This document shows positions 14,208 to 25,930 of a DNA stretch of 64,000 nucleotides, one piece after another; the first letter of the stretch is position 1, and every line of letters begins with the position of its first letter. The stretch spans positions 26,129,394-26,193,393 of the forward strand of contig CM046882.1 in assembly GCA_025667525.1 (NCBI GenBank). The letters are read 5' to 3'. Below the pieces are notes generated by a model. The model was given only the letters and a program-made list of their open reading frames with translations, made no database searches and was not told where the DNA came from. The stretch is from Glebionis coronaria (Eukaryota; Streptophyta; Magnoliopsida; Asterales; Asteraceae). A program made the translations under genes and the position numbers.

Positions 14208-15383
14208 TGTAGGAAATTGTACTTTTATTAAAAATATCGAATTACAATAATAAAGTTAACAGAAAATAAAATGACAGAAAATAAATAATATTAACGAAAA
14301 AAGCAGTAAAAATTAAGACGAGACACGTGTTTAACATGATTTCCTTTAAACAGATACCAATCTGCTCGCACCCAGGCGAATTTCGGAGCTGCATTCGTGT
14401 CCGTAGGTCACGCGCTCATACACAAGTTCAGTAGCTTCGAACCCGTTTTTGACCTAAAATTCTCACTTTCTGCAACCCCCCCTCTAAATAAGAGAGTGAC
14501 TAACCCTCTTAGCCCTCAGCGAGGTCCTTTGCTTGACCCTCAAGCGTTGGTAGAGCTTCTTCTCGTTCCTCACCCTCAGCTAGGAGTTGCCTGCCTCACC
14601 GATCAAATAGACGGGAAAACGACCTTCAAGTCACGCTTTCCCCTGTTTTTAGTTTTTAGTCTATCAAGGTGCTTGCTGGCGAGTGTTTCCCCTAGCTCTC
14701 CCTTAATAACTAAAAGCCTTACCCTCCGCTAGTTGACTTATGCGCCCTAAAGGGCAGACAACTTGCAAGTTAGTATGACTTCCTGTAGGGAGATAGCTAG
14801 TTAACTTCCTCTCGTGCCTTCTTCATTAAAGCGGGCTTTTTCCTTCCTCACCTATTGAGACAGATATTTGACTTACACGCCTTATTCAATAGGGGCTTAG
14901 CGAGTGTTTGAAGCCACTTGCAGGCAAGCCCCTAGGTCAACACAAAGGAGAGGCTAGCAATCGTGTTTAGCCGATTCATTCTTACTAATAACCATCTCTC
15001 ATTTACTACCGCTCGTACTCCCTATCTAGGAAGTCACTCGACCTACGAGAGAGGAGCTAGAAGGCCATTTCTCTTTACTCAAAAGCTTGTGAAAGCTGTC
15101 TTCTAAGGGTATAGGTACTACGGCCTATAAGAAATATCGAAAAAGGCTTTCTTTTAGGCACTTCCTCTCCTTTCAGTCGAGCTAGGCTGAAGACTTTCTC
15201 TTTCTAGCTAAGCAAGCCCCCAAAGGCACGTGTCGTTGGCTAAGCCATCACTTTAGCTCGTTTCGAAACTCTCTTCAAGGAGAACACAAAACTAGTAAGT
15301 ACTACAGATATATATAACATATACATATATAAAATTATGTCCAAAGTATTGCAAAAACTTATTTTGCAAAAAATTTTCCAACA
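14208..15383 (-). repeat. 3' LTR of the copia element, carrying a foreign block
   Basis: 1176 bp against 747 bp in the partner LTR. It shares the outer parts (TATCGAATTACAATAATAAA, CACCCAGGCGAATTTC, TTCGAACCCGTTTTT, TTTAGCTCG) but lacks about 370 bp near 14353 that the partner has. Between 14465 and 15250 it holds about 790 bp where the partner has only about 60 bp. Confidence 0.85.
14465..15250. other. Putative mitochondrial DNA insertion (NUMT) inside the LTR
   Basis: The block is clearly richer in GC than its surroundings. Its texture of short phrases is typical of plant mitochondrial intergenic DNA (AGTCGAGCTAGGCTGAAG, TTTCTAGCTAAGCAAGCCCC, AGGCACTTCCTCTCCTTTC). It is absent from the partner LTR, so it entered after retrotransposition. 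I recognise no mitochondrial gene in it, and the plus-strand open frame 14397-14732 that crosses its left edge is not supported. The assignment is stylistic, not proven. Confidence 0.4.
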
Positions 15384-18300
15384 ATCCCCCACATGAATGG
15401 GAATCGGTCGAAACACACGTAATTTTCGGCAAAATTTCTACGGTGAAGTCCTGCATAGGATAGGTAGGTGTAACCCTTTGAACCTTCCCTTGTGAGATGC
15501 ACTTAGTCTCCTAGATCTGAGTAGACACGATGTACTTGAACTCAGCCTCTGTCTACGTAGACGACAATACACACTCACACAAGACTCTACCAGACCTTGT
15601 CAAGTCCTCAGAGTCGTGTTCGATATGGTCATTAACACTCGCCTGGTTTTGCAAGAGCTCTCAGAAATTGCGCCCCCACAATTTCCTTCGAAGCGACCCC
15701 ACTTCTCTCTCACATAAGTGATTTCATCTTGAATCATTAAAAACATATGTTTGATGATTTCATCTTGAATCATTATGCTTTATGATTTCATCTTTAATCA
15801 TTAAGCCATATGTTTAACCTCTCAACAAGTCACATTGTTTAGGAATGGACTAGGACAGTTACTGTATTCAGCAACTCCCCCATATTAACGTGACTTCCCC
15901 CACATTTCTATGATTAGGTTGTCCTATTGAACCTAAATCTTGGGATCTCCAATCAACTGGGTTAGGTTTTTCTTCATAGAAACTCATTCCTTCAAGGGCT
16001 TTAGTCCCATTCCTTTAGACGACTTACTAACTAACTCTCTTCTTAAGCCTTTCGTAAGTGGATGCGCGATGTTATCCTTTGACCTCACATAGTCAATTGA
16101 GATAACTCCCGTTGAGAGTAGTTATCGTACCGAATTATGTCAAAGACGGATATGTCTAGACTTTCCATTATACATTGTGCTATGATCTCTGCCAATTGCC
16201 GATTGACTATCACAATGTATACTAATGGCCGTTACCGATTTAGGCCACTTGGGTATGTCCTCTACGAATTGACGTAGCCATTCCGCCTCTTCTCCGCATT
16301 TATCTAACGTGATAAATTCTGATTCTATCGTGGACTTAGCTATTACTATTTGCTTGGAAGACTTCCAAGATATAGCATCCCCTCCCAGTGTAAACACATA
16401 TCCAATTTGCATCATTGTATCCTTCAATAACCATTGGATATCTAGCATAATTCAGTCCATAATCACGACTGTATCTTAAATAATGATGTACCCTAGTCAT
16501 AGCTTTCCAATGTGCTTCATCTAGATTACTAGTATACATATTCAGCCTGCTAACAACATATGCTAAGTCAGGTCAGGTAAATGTCATAAAATACATTAAC
16601 ATGCCAATAATTCTTGAATACTCTAATTGGGCAACACCTGCGCCTCTATTTTTACAAACTGGTGTCAATTGGAGTTCTAGCTAGGCCGGAATCCCCCGCA
16701 TTATGAGTATTAAGAATTTTGTCCATGTAATGTGATTGACTTAATGCAAGTCCACCCTAAGTCCGTATGATCTTTATTCCAAGAATCACATCAGCCAAAC
16801 CCATATCTTTCATGTCAAACTTTGATTTCAAATGTCTTTATTAAACTTGATCGTCGTTACTACCAACGATAAGCATATCATCGACATAAAGACACAAGAT
16901 TACATATCCACTATTCGTGTCTTGACATAAACACACTTGTCGCATTCATTAATTTTGAATCCACTCTCTAACATGGCGTGATCAAACTTTTGATGCCATA
17001 CAATGACTTAACATGCCTACAAACTTTGCTCTCTTGTCCAGGAGCCATGAAACCCTCAGGTTGGTTCATGTATATTTCTTTTTCTAATTCTCCGTTTAGA
17101 AAATCCGTTTTCACATCCATTTGATGAACTTCTAAATTTGTTAATGTGGCAATAGCAAGAATCATTCTAATAGAAGTTATTCGCGTAACAGGCGAATAAG
17201 TATCAAAGTAATATACACCTCCGCGTTGTCTAAATCCTTTGATCACCAATCTTGCTTTGTACTTGTCAATGGTGCCATCAGCTTTCATCTTTATCTAGAC
17301 GATCCACTTATAAACTAGTGGTTTACAACCAGGAGGTAAATCCACGAGCTCCCAAGTATGATTTTGTAAAATAGAATCTATTTCACTGTTAATCGCTTCT
17401 TTTCGTCGAGGCCCATCCGATGAATTTACAGCTTCTTGATAAGAAGTGGGTTCATTTTCTACCATAAAAAAGAAAAAATCGGGTCCAAATGATTTCTCGG
17501 TTCTCGCTCGTTTGCTTCTTCTAGGTTCAACATCTCCTTCCTCGGGTTGATCTTGTCTCTCATATTGGAGATCATTATCATCTCATTGTCTCTTATCTTG
17601 GACAACTACATCATCTATTCTAGATGTGCTTACATTTTTTTTCTTTAAACAAGGAAATATGGTTTCAAAGAAGGACGCATTCCTTGATTCCATAACTGTG
17701 TTCTTGTATATATCTGGATTTTTCGAATCATGTACAATGAAACGATATGTACTGCTATTCTTAGTATATCTAATAAATATACAATCCACAGATTTGGGTC
17801 CAATGTTTGGGCCTTAGGTGTCGGCACAACTACCTTGGCTAGACACCCCCACACACGTAAGTACTGGTATGATGGTTTTCTTCCCATCCACAGTTCATAT
17901 GGGGTTTCCTCTTTATCCTTACAAGGTATCTTGTTTAAAAGATAAGTATTCGTTAGAATGGCTCCCCCCCCACATGTCCCGGATCAAACCAGAACTTAAC
18001 AACATGGCTTTAACCATTTCTTTCAAGGTAGGGTTCTTCCTTTCGGCAATACCGTTTTGCTGAAGTGAATAAGGAGCAGTAAACTCGTGTCTAATTCCAT
18101 GTTTCGCTCATAGATTAGCAAAAGGAGACACATATTCACCTCCTCTATCACTTCGTACAACCTTGATTTTCCTACCAAGTTGATTATGAACTTCGGTTTT
18201 GTATAGAATAAACTTGTCTATAGCTTCATCTTTACTTTTCAACAAGTAAACGTAGCACTACTTTGTGCAATCATCAATAAACGTGATGAAGTACTTATTG

Positions 18301-18430
18301 CCACCTTTTATGGGTAGTGATTTTAAATCACATATGTCTGTGTGTATCATATCAAGTGGTTCGGTTTTTCGTTCAACCGATTTGAAAGATGATCTTGTAA
18401 GTTTGGCTTCCTCACAAGTTTCACACTTAT
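15384..18430 (-). pseudogene. copia pol, second part: integrase, reverse transcriptase, RNase H
   Basis: Minus-strand pieces in order. The integrase zinc end [14 protein letters not shown] and core are at 18430-17590 ([25 protein letters not shown] supplying the D, D and E positions), with stops. The reverse transcriptase is at 17300-16850, with KARLVIKGFRQRGGVYYFDT, a changed DVKTDFLNGEL (normally A in place of the second D) and the active-site YVDD at 16877-16888. RNase H is at 16539-16140 with [20 protein letters not shown] and HCDSQSAI. The frame is broken at many places, so no functional polyprotein is possible. The remaining 3' tail to 15384 is non-coding. Confidence 0.85.
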
Positions 18431-18446
18431 AATTTGAGTCAATATG

Positions 18447-20869
18447 GTAATGGGTTTCCCCGGTAAATAGATTAACCAAAAAACAATGAAGTACAAATGG
18501 AATGTGGCTAAAGTACCACATTAACCTCAAGCTAAAAACAGCTTGATAAACACCTAAATCTAGTGCTTATGACAGGCCATAAACACTTACAAAACACATA
18601 GTACACAACGAAACAAACCAAACTAGCTAACAGCTGCCGTGAAGGAGTTTCCACCTGCATTTGTCTTAGAGAATAAATTGGTTGTTTCATCATATACCAT
18701 TTCAACCTCGTCATCTTCATCATCATGATCCAAAATAGAGTAAGAATTTGATGTAGATAAACCAGCACCTGGCGATGACGTAACAATAGACTACAACTTG
18801 GTCAAAGAACCAGTCTTCGCACTAGTCACCCCCTTCTTCGGGTTACTAATTGTAGCTTTAGGCACAAATTTAACATTCGGTTGAACCGATGGACCAGTAA
18901 ACTTACGACCCTTAATAGAATTCGGCATATTCGTCTTTTTCTTTCTTTTGGTCACCGTTTGGAAACCATCATTATTCTCAACAGCAGGAATAGCAACAGA
19001 AGTAGATGGACCAGTTCTAGCAGTAGGAACTATAGGAGAAACAACCACCTTATTAGAGCATTTATCAAGAGAGTGACCAAAAGTCTTACACTCAGTACAT
19101 CTAGGAGGTCTCAATTCATATTCAATACGGATAGTTTCTTTTGTAAAACCCTCCCCCGAAAGAGAAGGGACACCAATTGTAACAACATCCACAAAGTTAG
19201 CCTCAGCATTAACCTCAATTAAGCATCTGGCAAAACTACTCCGACCCCATGACTCCTTACACATAGAACTAGTATAGGAATCTAGCATTACAGGTTTACC
19301 AATGAAGGAAGCAATCAAACTAATTCCATCTTCCAAAACTTGAATAGGCACATCATGTAATTTTACCCAAACAGGAATAGGAGTCAATTCTTCTTTGATC
19401 AACCTAGTATCCATCGACCATTTTTTGAGAATGATCGGAGATTTACGAATCAACCACGGGCCCTCTTCTAACACAGCTTCCAACCCAGCAAGTGACTTGA
19501 ATTTGAAAAAGAAAAAACCCTTAGAATTCATCATGATCCGTGTCAACCCATGTTTCACCCAGTTGTTTCTAACAAAATAATCCACCACCGGGAAAGCCAT
19601 TCTCTTTCCAATAAAGTAACCATATAGAGTATGTTCAAGACGATTATTGACCTTCTGAACCACTTTACAAGGAATAGAGACATTTACACCTTCAAAAACA
19701 TCTTCTGACACCAAGTGACGGAAACTACCAGTATCTGCGGACTGCTCCTTTTCTTTTGCACTAGTATCATGACTGCAAGTAGAAGCAAGCGTATCCATTT
19801 TATTAGAAAAATCAGTGGTAATATCCTCAATCGACTGTATACTTGCACCATCCAGAGTCAGACCAGTAGGCACATCATCAACCTTCGACAGGACATTCTT
19901 ACTCACACTGACACCTTCTTCACTAGATATAGACACAGACATACTAACAAACTCATCTTTTTTTGTGAACCTAGCCCATCATGCTCCTTTCGAACCACAA
20001 AGCCCTCACCAGTAAATGATGGTCCCTCACGCTCATGCAAACCCATAATATGGTTTCCATCCATCTGCGACAAACCAGCATCCCCATCTAAGAATTGAGA
20101 AACCATAGGAGAAGACATAGTAACAAACTCATCTTGCTGCACATCGAATGATGGGTATGAAACCCTAACCGGTTGCGTGTTTGAGGAAACCCTAGTCTGA
20201 TCAATCCCTACTTCGCAAGCAAACCGAATTCATAAGAGCACAACATATTAAATACTTCTTGGGATCGAGCACTAGACAACAAGGACCAAAAGTCATATTC
20301 ATTCATCTTCAAGCTGCGCATAAAATCATGCACGCCGCTAGCAGTTGCCAGTTGCACCCCAAACACCTTCCTAATCACATTCATGTTATAGGACTGCATA
20401 CTGTTGATAGCAGCAGCCTTGCCTCTTGAATCCAAACTCGTATAATCAATAGAATCCATCCCGAAGAATGAAACCCTAAGTCGAACAGTAACCAAACCCA
20501 AAAAAATAATTACACCCAAACCCTAATACAGCGACGACAGGAAAAAAACAAAGACACAAGGAAACAATCGTGTAGGTAATCAAGGAGGACACACAACATA
20601 AAACAAAACACGAACCAACCTAGATTAACAAGAACAATCGCAACAAAAAACACAAGCAAAATAATAAAAAAATGATTAAGAAACCCTAGAAAAACTTTCA
20701 ATCAAATAACAACTATGTTAACTCAAGATTAATTAAAGATTAATCAAGAAACCAGCATAGTTATAAGATTTAGAGATTACCAGGATCGAAAAATCGAATC
20801 ATGAAGAAGAAAAAAGTATACTGCCGCCATTTTTGTTTTTTAGGGTTTTTTAGGGGACGATATATATGC
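18447..20869 (-). mobile_element. ORF1-only LINE insertion with 16-bp TSD
   Basis: AATTTGAGTCAATATG occurs at both edges (18431-18446 and 20870-20885), and the copia reading frame (…HIDSN) resumes across it, so the 2423 bp between are a clean insertion. The insert has a 5' leader, an ORF1 with DUF4283 and a CCHC knuckle, and a short 3' UTR, but no endonuclease/reverse-transcriptase ORF2. A 16-bp duplication fits target-primed reverse transcription. The 3' end (GGGGAAACCCATTAC) has no poly(A). It may be a natural ORF1-only derivative like mammalian HAL1, or an internally deleted LINE. Confidence 0.8.
18630..20459 (-). pseudogene. LINE ORF1 protein (DUF4283 domain, zinc knuckle), broken
   Basis: A plausible start is at 20459 (MDSIDYTSLDSRGKAAAINS). 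The frame is interrupted by a TAG plus shift near 20210, a one-base shift in an A7 run near 19960, and a TAG at 18791-18793, after which the same frame continues to about 18630 (SIVTSSPGAGLST, an acidic tail). The longest open part (18791-19942) carries DUF4283: LEHTLYGYFIGKRMAFPVVD, LEEGPWLIRKSPIILKKW and PIPVWVKLHDVP. A CX2CX4HX4C knuckle, CTECKTFGHSLDKC, follows, then a basic tail with KRKKK. Such proteins bind retroelement RNA. Three lesions make it non-functional. Confidence 0.85.
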
Positions 20870-20885
20870 AATTTGAGTCAATATG

Positions 20886-21446
20886 AAAATTTGGTTTGCC
20901 ATTAAATTTAACCAAACGACGCATTGAATTAAAATTAACATGTCCAAGACGGACATTCCACACATTAGAAGACTCAATCAAGTAAGAAGAAGAATTCAAT
21001 TTATTGATAGCATACTTAACAACTATTACATTGAGCTTAAACATACCATTCAGGACATACCCCTTATCAACATACATTTGATTCTTAGAAAGAACAACTT
21101 TATTAGACTAAAAAACAAGACGAAAACCAAAGTTATTTAAAAGCCATCCAAACACAAGATTCTTGCGAATCTCCAGAACATACAAGAATTTAGTCAACTT
21201 GAGCTCTTTCTCGGATGTCATCTTCAAAATAACATCTCCTTAACCCTTGATATCAGCAGTCGCAGAGTTGCCCATGTACAGCTTCTCTCCATTGTCAACC
21301 ACTCTAAAAGAGTGAAACATACTCTTGTCAACACACACATGACTGGTTGCCCCAGTATCAACCCACCAATCACTATTATTAGAACCTACCAGGTTAACGT
21401 CAGAGATCATGGAAACGACATCAGACACTATAGCAATCATGTCCAC
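20886..21446 (-). pseudogene. copia protease and GAG-pre-integrase region
   Basis: The protease piece (21446-21240) contains the aspartic protease motif WWVDTGATSHV (DTGA encoded at 21348-21359) and is followed by stops. The pre-integrase region reads NVWNVRLGHVNFNSMRRLVK up to HIDSN, where the LINE interrupts it. It continues from 18430 on the other side. Non-functional because of stops at 21240 and around 21110. Confidence 0.8.
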
Positions 21447-21448
21447 AT

Positions 21449-22320
21449 TTAATTCACCATATTAGCCTCGCGTGGAGTCACCCGCTTTGGCGCTTTGCAA
21501 TTAGTAGCACTATGACCTGGCTTGTTACATTTGAAGCAATTTCCTTGGAACTTTTTATTCGCAATTCCAGCTTTAGGAGCAAGGTACTCAGACTTCCCTT
21601 TGCTCTTCTTGTCATTCTTCCTTTTGCCAAAGCTCTTTCCTTTAGACTTTGAGGAAGACAAACTATGCTCAACCATATTTGTCTTGGTAGAATCAGGTGT
21701 ATAAGTGTTTTTCTAAGCCATCTTTTTGTCCTCTTCAATACGAAGACGAACAACCAAGTCTTCAATAGTCATCTCTTTTCGTTTATGCTTCAAGTAGTTT
21801 TTAAATTCTACCCAGCTTGGAGGGAAATTTTCTATGATAGCAGCAACTTGAAAAGTTTCACTCAAAGTCATACCCTCAGCATGAATGTCGTGTAGCAAAA
21901 CCTGCAGATCTTGAACCTGAGTTACCGCATTCTTTGAATCAACCATCTTGTAATCCAAAAAACGAGCTACCACAAACTTCTTTGTACCAGCATCCTCAGT
22001 TTTGTACTTGCTTTCCAACAACTCCCATAATTCTTTGGCAGTCTTAGTCTTGAAGTACACGTTGTACAAAGAGTCTATCAAACCATTCAAATCATAATTG
22101 TGACACAAGAAGTCTGAATGTTTCCATGCTTCAACAGCTTGCACAGTTTGTTGATTAGCGGGTTGACCTTCCTGAGGAGATTCCACATGAGGTTCAGTCT
22201 CTTTTAAGAACCTCGCAAGGTTCAAAGTTGTGAGATAGAAGAACATCTTCTGTTGCCACCTCTTAAAATTCTGCCCATTGAATTTTCTGGTTTTTCGGCA
22301 TGATTAGTAACGGTAACTAG
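21449..22320 (-). pseudogene. copia gag with CCHC zinc knuckle
   Basis: Gag (UBN2-type) is legible as FNGQNFKRWQQKMFFYLTTL, TAKELWELLESKYKTEDAG and IIENFPPSWVEFKNYLKHKR. The start region (VTVTNHAEKPE) is shifted by one missing base near 22290. A TAG at about 21713 separates the knuckle section (21676-21449), which has CFKCNKPGHSATNC (CX2CX4HX4C). A further shift precedes the protease. The RNA-packaging protein can no longer be made intact. Confidence 0.85.
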
Positions 22321-22757
22321 CGCACCACTTACATTCACAGTAGTAGTTGTAGTAGTTTCAGGAGTATTGGTAGAATTCTAAAAGATCACACAATATCAAA
22401 ACACAAACAGTTAGACAACTGTTATAAATCTGTATATAAGAAATTCATTCGTGATCTCTATATACTTATACCGGATCTGTTTCAAAGAAAATCAATCTTG
22501 GTTTCAATGAATCAGATGCAATTATCAAATGTATCAGTTTAACAGAAACACAATCTTGGTTTCATATAAACTAATAAGAACAACTACTTAAAGAAAAACG
22601 TTAGAGATCTGTTAATTAAAATCTGTAAAATTAAAATTGATTTCCTGTGAAACTCAATCCTTGTTTCGACAGAAAGAGTTAATAAATAAATCTGATAAAA
22701 TTATCAATCTGATTTAATAAAATTTTTAATTATGTTAAACATAATCTGTTTTAAGAT

Positions 22758-23504
22758 TGCGGGAAATTGTGTATACTTTTATTAAAGATATCGAATTACA
22801 ATAATAAAGTTAATAGAAAATTAAATGACAGGAAAATAAATAACAGTAACGAAGAAAGCACTAAAAAATAAAACGAGGCACGTGTTTAACACGTTTCCCT
22901 TAAAACAGAACGTTGTCTTTTTCCCAGGGTACAACGTCCAAAGCTGTTGTACAGCCGGACAACACACACTTGCCTGAAAGATTACGAAAAGGATCGAGTG
23001 TTTTTGAATGAAGGACTGTTAGGAAGAAGTTCTGTAATGGAGCTGGAAAACCATGCGTTTTTCTGTGTCTAAACTGAATGAGGATATGTTATATTTATAT
23101 TGAAAACTTAACTTGTTCTCAAAGAAAAATAAATACCATAGTCAGAAAAATCTGTTATAACTAAAACAGATTTCCTGTAACTTATATATATTAAGTTAAT
23201 ATCTATTCCTAAAATAGATTTACAGTATTTTTTGGAAAAAAATTCAAATTCGCAGCAAAAAATATACCGAAATCTGTCCACACCCAGGCGAATTTCAGAG
23301 CTGCATTCATGTCCACAGGTCACGCGCTCATGCACAAGTTCAGTAGCTTCGAACCCGTTTTTGGCCTAGAATTCTCACGTGACTCTCTTTGAGACACGAT
23401 ATATCATTCATATTAACTCCATATTGGACACACTTTAGCTCGTCACGAAACTCTATTCGAGGAGAACTCATTTTGCAAAACTTTTTACAATACTTTTTCC
23501 AACA
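22758..23504 (-). repeat. 5' LTR of the copia element
   Basis: 747 bp, TG...CA, similar to the outer parts of 14208-15383. On the minus strand it begins TGTTGGAAAAAGTATTG and ends in TTTCCCGCA. Unlike its partner it retains the middle segment 22911-23280 and lacks the GC-rich block. The following internal sequence, at 22757 and below, shows no match to the usual initiator-tRNA binding site. Confidence 0.85.
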
Positions 23505-23509
23505 GTAAA

Positions 23510-23900
23510 CAAACCGGTCGAACTTGAATACAGACTTGTTTGTGTTTGTCTGTATAAATTTAGTCGGACAAATAAATGTACGCAAACAAACTGGCTGAAC
23601 ATGAATAAAGACTAGTTCATGGTCAGATTGTTTTTTTTGTTCATTAAAGTGTTAAACGGGCATAAACGAACGTAACTATATGAATGTATCAAAACAAGCA
23701 CACAATATCTAGAATATTGTAATGTTTATTTTTGTGTGTTCATTTGTCTAAGTTTACATATTTTACGAAAAGCATATTATATAAACATACGATACATACT
23801 CGGACACAAACAAATAAACATACATAAACAAACATATAATTGGACGTTTAAGAGCCGACGAGGCATATGTTCATAATCGTTCATTTAGTTAAACGAACAC
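23510..23900. repeat. Degenerate AACGAAC/ACAAAC-rich repeat spacer
   Basis: Short phrases such as CAAACAAACTGG, GAACATGAATAAAGACT, AAACGGGCATAAACGAACG and AAACGAACACAAACACT recur. This resembles decayed retrotransposon or satellite-like sequence; no family or gene is assigned. Confidence 0.35.
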
Positions 23901-24494
23901 AAACACTAATACAAAAATAGCCATAGAGCCCTGTTTAAAATAGCAATAGAGCCTTTTTTTGTCTGGGGAATCAAAAGGGGAGGGACTCTATTCCAAAACC
24001 AAATAGAGCCCTGTTTTAAAAACAGGATCTATTTCCTCTTATAGAGCCCGGTTTTGTTTTCCCAAATATGGCTCTATGTAAAAAAAAATTAATAATAATT
24101 TGTGAAAGAATCCAGCAATTCAATAATATTTAAAGAGCAAAAAAACTCATTATCATTATTCATTATTCATATATTACAAGAAATCCTAGCTATCAAATTT
24201 TAAGCATCCTTAACTATATCGACCGATCTTGTTCTTGAGCTTTTGTTCAAGCCGCTTCATTATATAAAGAGGCTGCATATATAACAAGTATCGATTAGCA
24301 CAAGTGAAATAAAAAAAACAAAAGTATGGGTCAAGAATCGTCTTAAGTTGTCAAATGCATGATAAGCATCCTCAAATATAAACTATTATATTTACAGACA
24401 ACAACAAGATATGGCACTGTCCATGTATTTAGAGAAACAAAGACGTAGGAGAAATGTATGTGGAAATGCAAGTAAAAAATGGTGTAAAACATAC

Positions 24495-24592
24495 CTGATG
24501 TTTTCTCTTTGGGTGAAGGATAGTACTCATGATCCAATGCATAGCGTAGAGAAGGAAACCTCCTATGATCATTAAACTTGTCGTTGCCGCCT
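24495..24592 (-). pseudogene. Captured exon of an unidentified gene
   Basis: Bounded by AG at 24594-24593 and GT at 24494-24493, this 98-bp block is open and encodes GGNDKFNDHRRFPSLRYALD then HEYYPSPKEKTSG. Composition and clean splice borders indicate a true exon, but I do not recognise the protein and it is not part of the armadillo sequence upstream. It may be a second captured gene, or a spliced extension of the chimeric transcript. Confidence 0.45.
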
Positions 24593-24756
24593 CTGAATCC
24601 AGCAAATAAACTTTTAAGCAAATACAAAGGGGTACATATTATTACATTTGCTTGCTGATTACACCAAGGCTCGTGGTCTTTATAGAGTAACTGAATAAAC
24701 TACAATTTTCCAAAATAATGTTTTCAAGAAATAGCAAATCTGCAATGAAGACTTAC

Positions 24757-25930
24757 CATGTTGTGCTAAATGGCAGAGTGAAAGTTCAATATGTCGCCTG
24801 ATTATCAATGCTTTGCTGCATTTTGCACTATCCATGGAAGTGCGCCGTCTTTTATCAACAGAGACCGGTCACTTTAGGTCCCTAATATATCGGAAGTACA
24901 AAGAAGTTTGATAGTATGTTTTAGGTTCCAAGAATATTTAGGACAGAACTTAGCTTAGAATAGATATCGACCCATTGGCTATTTATTAATTAATACTGCT
25001 TATCCAAGGTTTTTTTTAAGAAATTTATAAAAAACACTCTTAGGAAACAACTATTTTGTTTAAGACTTTGATATAACCTGACCCACCCAGCAGGCCCATA
25101 TTGCTACCTCTAGTCAACAAGATGTAATGACAAAACGTAGGGACTAGCCATGTACCTTTGCTCAATGCACGAGATTCACATTTTGCAATATTTGCGATTC
25201 CACGAACAACTTCCGAAAGAACATCTGGATGTCTCGACCTGACCATTCCTAGCAAAGCCTTAATTCCACCTTCAGACGGCAGTCAGGTTTATAGTTTATC
25301 TATAAGCCCAATATAACAAAGATATGAGGTTTTAGGACATATCATGTTAACAATATAAACGTGGTTTGTATCCCTTTTATGACGTCATCAAGCAATAAAA
25401 AGAGTGTCTTGTACCATTCTTTACATCCCAGTTATATTATACAAACTACTTGGTTTGCTTTCTTTTAATTAAACTTGGTGGCCTATTTTACAAATAGTTT
25501 AATATATTGTTTCTCACAGAAAGTAAACACAATTCTCAAAAGTATTTAAGTGTTACCATTTCCACATAAATTGCCAATAGCTCCAGCTATCATACGTAGA
25601 GTCTAGGGATCCTCGGCATCAACTGCAGTCATTGTTAACAGACCAATTCCCCTTTGAACCACTATTAGCTCCTGATTAGAATCTGCATAGCCCACAAAAT
25701 TTTAAAGATATATGAAATTACAAAGGAGAAAAACAGAAAGACTACCCAGTGAAATATATTATTAGACATGTCAATAAATTAACCAAGGGGGAGAGAGTTA
25801 CCATTCATTGCAAGATTTGCAATCGCTCCAGCTGCTATCATGTAGATTGTATCATCAAAGCTTCAAATTCGAAGGAGATCTAACAGTGATGTGAGAACTC
25901 CAACTTCGACTATCCTTTTCTGATTTGTAT
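24757..25930 (-). pseudogene. Captured ARK/KIN-UA-like kinesin fragment: four armadillo-repeat exons
   Basis: Four exon-like blocks with GT-AG borders and matching phases: 25930-25802 (RIVEVGVLTSLLDLL, MIAAGAIANLAMN), 25682-25557 (LRMIAGAIGNLCGN), 25299-25156 (EGGIKALLGMVRSRHPDVLS, RGIANIAKCESRA) and 24881-24757 (SLLIKDGALPWIVQNA, RRHIELSLCHLAQH). In order they follow the C-terminal armadillo repeats of plant armadillo-repeat kinesins, which help control microtubules in root hairs. Every block contains a stop or shift: TGA after LLRI, TAG after AEDP, TAA and TGA at the start of the third block, and TAA plus a shift in the fourth. The motor domain is missing. Intron retention shows it was copied as DNA. 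It lies wholly inside CACTA element A. Confidence 0.85.

Larger units (their letters stand above)
14208..23504 (-). mobile_element. Full-length Ty1-copia LTR retrotransposon, defective
   Basis: Direct LTRs (14208-15383 and 22758-23504) begin TG and end TTCCAACA on the plus strand. The whole is flanked by GTAAA (14203-14207 and 23505-23509). The coding order on the minus strand is gag, zinc knuckle, protease, integrase, reverse transcriptase, RNase H, which is the copia order. Every gene has stops or frameshifts. A polypurine tract (GTGGGGGAT on the minus strand) lies next to the left, i.e. 3', LTR at 15384-15395. No primer-binding site could be recognised beside the right LTR. An ORF1-only LINE is inserted at 18447-20869. 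The two LTRs differ by large indels, so this is an old insertion. Confidence 0.9.

Noticed and set aside
16336..18063. Plus-strand frames over the copia pol region, such as 17626-17817 and 17818-18063
   Set aside because: They are antisense shadows of integrase-region sequence on the minus strand.
22740..22757. Primer-binding site for the copia element
   Set aside because: The bases adjacent to the right LTR do not match the initiator tRNA-Met site; left unassigned.
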